Shown piece after piece: positions 60,460 through 64,000 of a DNA stretch of 64,000 nt. This DNA comes from a bacterium (GTDB lineage Bacteria; Bdellovibrionota_C; UBA2361; SZUA-149; JAEUWB01), in assembly GCA_016786595.1 (NCBI GenBank), contig JAEUWB010000054.1, positions 1 through 64,000 on the forward strand. Reading direction: 5' to 3'. Below the pieces are notes generated by a model, which searched no databases, had not been told where the DNA came from, and saw only the letters and a list, made by a program, of their open reading frames with translations. The translations under genes and the position numbers were made by a program. Within the stretch, counting starts at the first letter, position 1, and every line of letters begins with the position of its first letter.

Positions 60460-62058
60460 ATGAGAATTCTTGTCTTTGCTACTGATCTCCTTCCCTTGCC
60501 TGGATTACCGACAAGTGGCACAGCCTTAAGAACTTCCGGATTCATTGCGGGTTTTAAAAATTTAGGTCATGAAGTGCATTGTGCTGTTCCTCGGCAAGCA
60601 CTGGCACTAGCTCAAGCAAAAGGTGCGCTTAAGAATTTTTCTACTGAAGTAGTCGCCAATCTCAGCGCACTTGCCTTTGATAGCACTAACCAAGAAGCGC
60701 TGGCTGCTCAAGTCGCGCCAGATTTAATTTTCTGTGGACATTGGCCTGCATACATTTTTCCAAAAGCTCCGCCAGTTCCAGTGGTAGTTGATCTGGCAGG
60801 ACCACATCTACTCGAAAGACACTATCAAGGCTCGCCCAACCGCACTGACTCGCTCTTTGGCAAACTGACTGTGTTTGCCAGTGCAGATTATTTTATTACC
60901 TCCGGGCCAAGGCAAAAAGAATATTTTCGATCCTTTTTTGAACGCACAGGGCGGAGCGATTTCAACCAAGCCTCAACTGAAATCCCCATGCCTTTGAGTG
61001 AAAATTCTCCCTGCGCCGAAAACTCGAAGCGCAGTTCAAGAAACTATCCGCATTTTATCTTTGGAGGAGTATTTTTACCCTGGCAAGATCCCACTCAAGC
61101 CTTGACTAATCTCAGCGAATTTCTTGCAGCAAAACAAACAGGGAAATTAACACTGATTGGTGGAGTGCATCCACACTACCCAGTGCATAGTGGCGTCTAT
61201 CAAAAATTATTTTCTAAACTCGAACTTAACCCACAGGTTACGCGAAAACCGCTCATGCCGTTTGAAGAATTTGCCTCAGAACTTGCAAGCGCAGATGTCG
61301 CCCTGGACTTAATGGCTTGGAATTTAGAACGCGAACTTGCGCTTACAATCCGCAGCACAACTTATCTCTGGGCAGGTCTACCGGTAATTTATAATGACTT
61401 TTCGGATCTTTCCGACTTAATCCGGCAGTATGATGCAGGGTGGACGGTAAGCCCTGCAGACTTGTCGGCACAGCAAAATATTTTTTCTGAAATTTCGGCA
61501 AATCCTGAGTCTGTTAAGAAAAAAGCTAAAAACGCGCTGCGCCTTGCCGCTGCGGAATTTAATGCCAGCAAGAGCGCTCAAAAAGTGCTCGATTTACTCG
61601 GGGCACCGCGCACAGCACTGGCCGATATTGTCTACATGGACTGTGAGCAGCGCGACACCGCAATTTGGAAGAATAGCGCAGTCTCGACTTTCTTTAGGGC
61701 ACGGCGCAATTCACTTTCCCGCATCGATTTAAGACTTTCGACTCGATTTAACCCACCCGATGCTCCGTTAGAAGTGACTATTTCCAGTGCGAGCGACTTC
61801 GAGTCTAGTCAGGCTGATCTTAAATTTCAAACCACGCTCGCTCCCGAAAGCATCCCTGAGGATGATTGGTACTCAATTCATTTGCCGATGATCCAGACTG
61901 ATCAATTACTGCGACTTGACTTACGATCGCAAGCCAGCGCACCCGATTGCGCAGTTTATGTCTGGGGCATGAATCATAGCCCCGACCCGCTGATGGGTAG
62001 CATTAAAGATGGTAAATTCACAAAAAATTATGCTGTCTGCATGAGGACGTTCTCGTGA
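60460..62058 (+). CDS. GT-B glycosyltransferase (family 4-like) with extra C-terminal module
   Basis: The 532-residue protein has a GT-B fold. The N-terminal part has ATDLLPLPGLPTSGTALRTSGF and VVVDLAGPHLLERH, and the C-terminal part has LTLIGGVHPHYPVH and RSTTYLWAGLPVIYNDFSDL, with the aromatic/glycine pattern of a nucleotide-sugar pocket. From about residue 395 a further ~135-residue module with NSLSRIDLRLSTRF, LEVTIS and DWYSIHLP resembles the module in the neighbouring divergent protein. Its TGA overlaps the next gene's GTG. It probably builds the surface glycan. Confidence 0.75.
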   Translation: MRILVFATDLLPLPGLPTSGTALRTSGFIAGFKNLGHEVHCAVPRQALALAQAKGALKNFSTEVVANLSALAFDSTNQEALAAQVAPDLIFCGHWPAYIFPKAPPVPVVVDLAGPHLLERHYQGSPNRTDSLFGKLTVFASADYFITSGPRQKEYFRSFFERTGRSDFNQASTEIPMPLSENSPCAENSKRSSRNYPHFIFGGVFLPWQDPTQALTNLSEFLAAKQTGKLTLIGGVHPHYPVHSGVYQKLFSKLELNPQVTRKPLMPFEEFASELASADVALDLMAWNLERELALTIRSTTYLWAGLPVIYNDFSDLSDLIRQYDAGWTVSPADLSAQQNIFSEISANPESVKKKAKNALRLAAAEFNASKSAQKVLDLLGAPRTALADIVYMDCEQRDTAIWKNSAVSTFFRARRNSLSRIDLRLSTRFNPPDAPLEVTISSASDFESSQADLKFQTTLAPESIPEDDWYSIHLPMIQTDQLLRLDLRSQASAPDCAVYVWGMNHSPDPLMGSIKDGKFTKNYAVCMRTFS

Positions 62059-63971
62059 GCTCGCAAGCAAAGTCAAAAAGCGTGCTCGTGCATGTTGTAA
62101 CCTATAACCATGGGGATGTAATTAATGCCTGCCTCGATGCGCTCGATACGATCAGCCCAGCAGGCTTAAGTCTCCAAATCGAAGTCACAGACAACTGCTC
62201 TAGTGACGACACAGTTTTTCACCTCCAGAAGCGTCAAGCTCGTGAGCATTTCCGTTTTTTTCTTAATCCAGAAAATACTGGTTTTTCACATGCTCATAAC
62301 CAAGCAGTTCAACGCGTGATTGAAAATAAGATTGATTACTTACTGGTACTCAATCCCGACGTGCGCTTAGAAAGCCCTGCGATCCAGGAGTTAGTGTCAG
62401 CCCTTGAGTTTGATCTGCAGGCTGGCACGGCAACGCCGAAACTGTTTCGCTCGAATCATAATCTTGACCCTGTGCAACCGCGCTGTTTTGATGCCTGCGG
62501 AATGTTTATCACGCCTAGCCTGCGGCACTTTGACCGTGGCTCAAATCAACTCGACCGCGGACAGTATGACGAGCCTGCATATGTTTTTGGCGGAACTGGA
62601 GCTTGCTTATTAATCAAACGCGAGTTTCTAGTTGATGTCTGCTTCGACACTCACGAGCTTTTTGACAATTCATTTTTTGCTTATCGCGAAGATGCAGATC
62701 TTGCTTGGCGCGCTCTGCTTTATGGCTGGAAATGTCGCTATGTGCCAAAGGCAATTGGCTACCATCGACGGGTTGTTTTACCCGAAAGACGAAAATCACT
62801 TCCACCAGCATTAAATCATGCTTCAGTTCGCAATCGCTTCTTAATGCAAATTAATCAATTTCACCCCTTAGACACTCCTCAAGCACTGCTACCTGGACTA
62901 CTACGCAACCTCCTTGTTGTTCTCGGCAGCATTGTCTTTGAACGTAGTTCATTATCAGCATTCAAAGAATTAATGTCCCTCTGGAGCACACAGCTCAAGC
63001 GGCGGGCACTGATTCAAGCGCACCGCAAAATTGGACCAGGAGAAGTGCTCCCTTGGTTTGCCTCGAAGGAATACAGTCAGAAGGCATTAGCTCAAAGTCA
63101 AGCGCCTGAAAAAATTCGCACGATACATGCGGTGATCATTGATTATAAATCACCAGACCGAGTGGAGCGGCTGCTGCAAAGCTTGAAGGCTACGACACTT
63201 CCAGCAGATTTGAGCTTTTCCTACACAGTAGTTGATAATTCGACGGATAATCGTGGTTTTGCTGGTGGAATTAACTCCTGCCTCAAGGGCCGGCACGATG
63301 ATGCCTTTTTAATTTTAAACCCCGACCTCACACTTGAGCCCGCTTCCCTACAATGCTTAGTCAACGATCTAAACCAATACGAGAACCTCGCGGTCGTTGC
63401 GCCAGTATTGCATAATCAAGATTACAGTTTACAATTAGGCTTCACTGCGCGTCGTCTGCCGACGCTGGGGTCAACTCTCTCTGAGCTTCTCGGGCTTAAG
63501 CGACTCTGGCCTAAAAATCCTTGGACTAGCTCATACCACTTAAGCGACATACCAAAGAACTCAGCTCGAGCGCTACAACATGACTTACCTCAGGTAGTTG
63601 AACAACCTGCTGGAGCCTGTCTATTAATCAGACGTAAAGCTTATGAAATTTTGGACGGTTTCGATCAAAGCTTTTACCCTGCATGGTACGAGGATGTAGA
63701 TTTTCTCAAGCGCTTGAGTTGCACACGTTTCGTAGCTGCACTTTCTACCAAGACCACGACAGCAGGCAGCCGCGTGATCCATGAGGGTGGGCATTCGCTC
63801 ACGGCTCTTAAGCGCAGTGATTTTTATAAAATTTGGTTTAAGAACATGGCCCGTTACTGGTGGAAGCATGGAAATTTCTTTGAAATCGCCTTGCTTATGC
63901 CGACGATCCTCCTGGCCTGGTTACTGCGAACAGTATTCGTTAATATGCGCACGATTCTATCTAGCAAATAG
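62055..63971 (+). CDS. Tandem family 2 glycosyltransferase (two GT2 domains)
   Basis: The 638-residue protein carries two GT-A domains. The first (about 7-260) has VLVHVVTYNHGDVINACLDAL, NTGFSHAHNQAV, LVLNPDVRLE and a DxxWR-type acidic motif (FAYREDADLAWRAL). The second (about 350-590) has HAVIIDYKSPDRVERLL, DNRGFAGGINSCLKG, LILNPDLTLE and YEDVDFLKRL. A hydrophobic C-terminal stretch (about 605-628) may anchor it to the membrane. The pattern is rhamnosyltransferase-like. Each domain may add a different residue to one chain. It starts at a GTG overlapping the previous stop. Confidence 0.85.
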   Translation: MSSQAKSKSVLVHVVTYNHGDVINACLDALDTISPAGLSLQIEVTDNCSSDDTVFHLQKRQAREHFRFFLNPENTGFSHAHNQAVQRVIENKIDYLLVLNPDVRLESPAIQELVSALEFDLQAGTATPKLFRSNHNLDPVQPRCFDACGMFITPSLRHFDRGSNQLDRGQYDEPAYVFGGTGACLLIKREFLVDVCFDTHELFDNSFFAYREDADLAWRALLYGWKCRYVPKAIGYHRRVVLPERRKSLPPALNHASVRNRFLMQINQFHPLDTPQALLPGLLRNLLVVLGSIVFERSSLSAFKELMSLWSTQLKRRALIQAHRKIGPGEVLPWFASKEYSQKALAQSQAPEKIRTIHAVIIDYKSPDRVERLLQSLKATTLPADLSFSYTVVDNSTDNRGFAGGINSCLKGRHDDAFLILNPDLTLEPASLQCLVNDLNQYENLAVVAPVLHNQDYSLQLGFTARRLPTLGSTLSELLGLKRLWPKNPWTSSYHLSDIPKNSARALQHDLPQVVEQPAGACLLIRRKAYEILDGFDQSFYPAWYEDVDFLKRLSCTRFVAALSTKTTTAGSRVIHEGGHSLTALKRSDFYKIWFKNMARYWWKHGNFFEIALLMPTILLAWLLRTVFVNMRTILSSK

Positions 63972-64000
63972 TGAAACGCTTTAGGGGCGCGTTGATTGGC

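Noticed and set aside
55479-63971. Recently acquired genomic island
   Set aside because: The locus contains glycan genes that often vary between strains, but I see no integrase, tRNA or clear composition change at its edges.

Overview
The window comes from a diderm (Gram-negative type) bacterium. The evidence is a set of envelope genes (murJ, cdsA, uppS, an MlaF-type ATPase, lipoprotein and periplasmic signal peptides) and two type III secretion/flagellar export genes. The fused korA plus korB pair suggests ferredoxin-based 2-oxoacid metabolism and therefore a low-oxygen-capable lineage. I cannot name the phylum. The small helix-turn-helix protein at 19 kb and the atypical RAYT-like transposase resemble types I associate with deltaproteobacteria-like groups, but that is a weak inference. 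Apart from one transposase relative and several palindromic repeats, the content is chromosomal and mostly core.

Layout. 1-4.9 kb (minus): the classic rpsB-tsf-pyrH-frr-uppS-cdsA-dxr operon, with dxr cut by the window edge. 5.2-7.4 kb (plus): murJ overlapping a FliH/SctL-like stator gene. 7.5-8.8 kb: a RAYT-like gene bracketed by short inverted repeats, at the point where G/C strand bias flips. 8.8-19.4 kb: a hybrid histidine kinase, ahcY, an OmpR-type regulator, sppA, an ArnT-like glycosyltransferase, a flavin-reductase-like gene, the FliI/SctN ATPase and a small HTH gene. 19.4-19.7 kb: a tandem array of a ~115 bp double-hairpin repeat. 19.8-30.2 kb (minus): a two-part Ski2-like helicase, an MlaF-like ATPase, dusB, guaA, guaB, der and era. 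The spacers here hold a multi-stem palindrome, more copies of the double-hairpin repeat and a candidate structured RNA.

30.3-42.8 kb: tag, two uncharacterised genes, then a tRNA sulfur-modification/RNA-processing operon (cysteine desulfurase-mnmA-mtaB-rnc), korAB, a diacylglycerol-kinase-like gene and a periplasmic binding protein. 42.9-46.1 kb (plus): an aromatic amino acid operon (DAHP synthase, fused aroE-aroK, pheA). 46.1-55.4 kb: a three-domain LplT-PlsC-Aas phospholipid repair protein, a CBS-type cystathionine beta-synthase, a ComEC core, an M48 lipoprotein peptidase and a secreted protein with five Cys-rich repeats. 55.5-64 kb: a surface-polysaccharide locus (glycosyltransferases, epimerase, nucleotide-sugar dehydrogenase, methyltransferase, and proteins that may share a beta-sandwich module) that runs off the right edge.

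The best candidates for something undescribed are non-coding. They are the dispersed double-hairpin repeat (six copies, one of which keeps hairpin pairing despite sequence change), a 124-nt candidate RNA at 27.45 kb whose long stem has only G-U exceptions on the plus strand, and a 126-bp palindromic element behind guaA. Among proteins, the isolated SctL/SctN genes, the split helicase and the kinase pseudo-receiver stand out.
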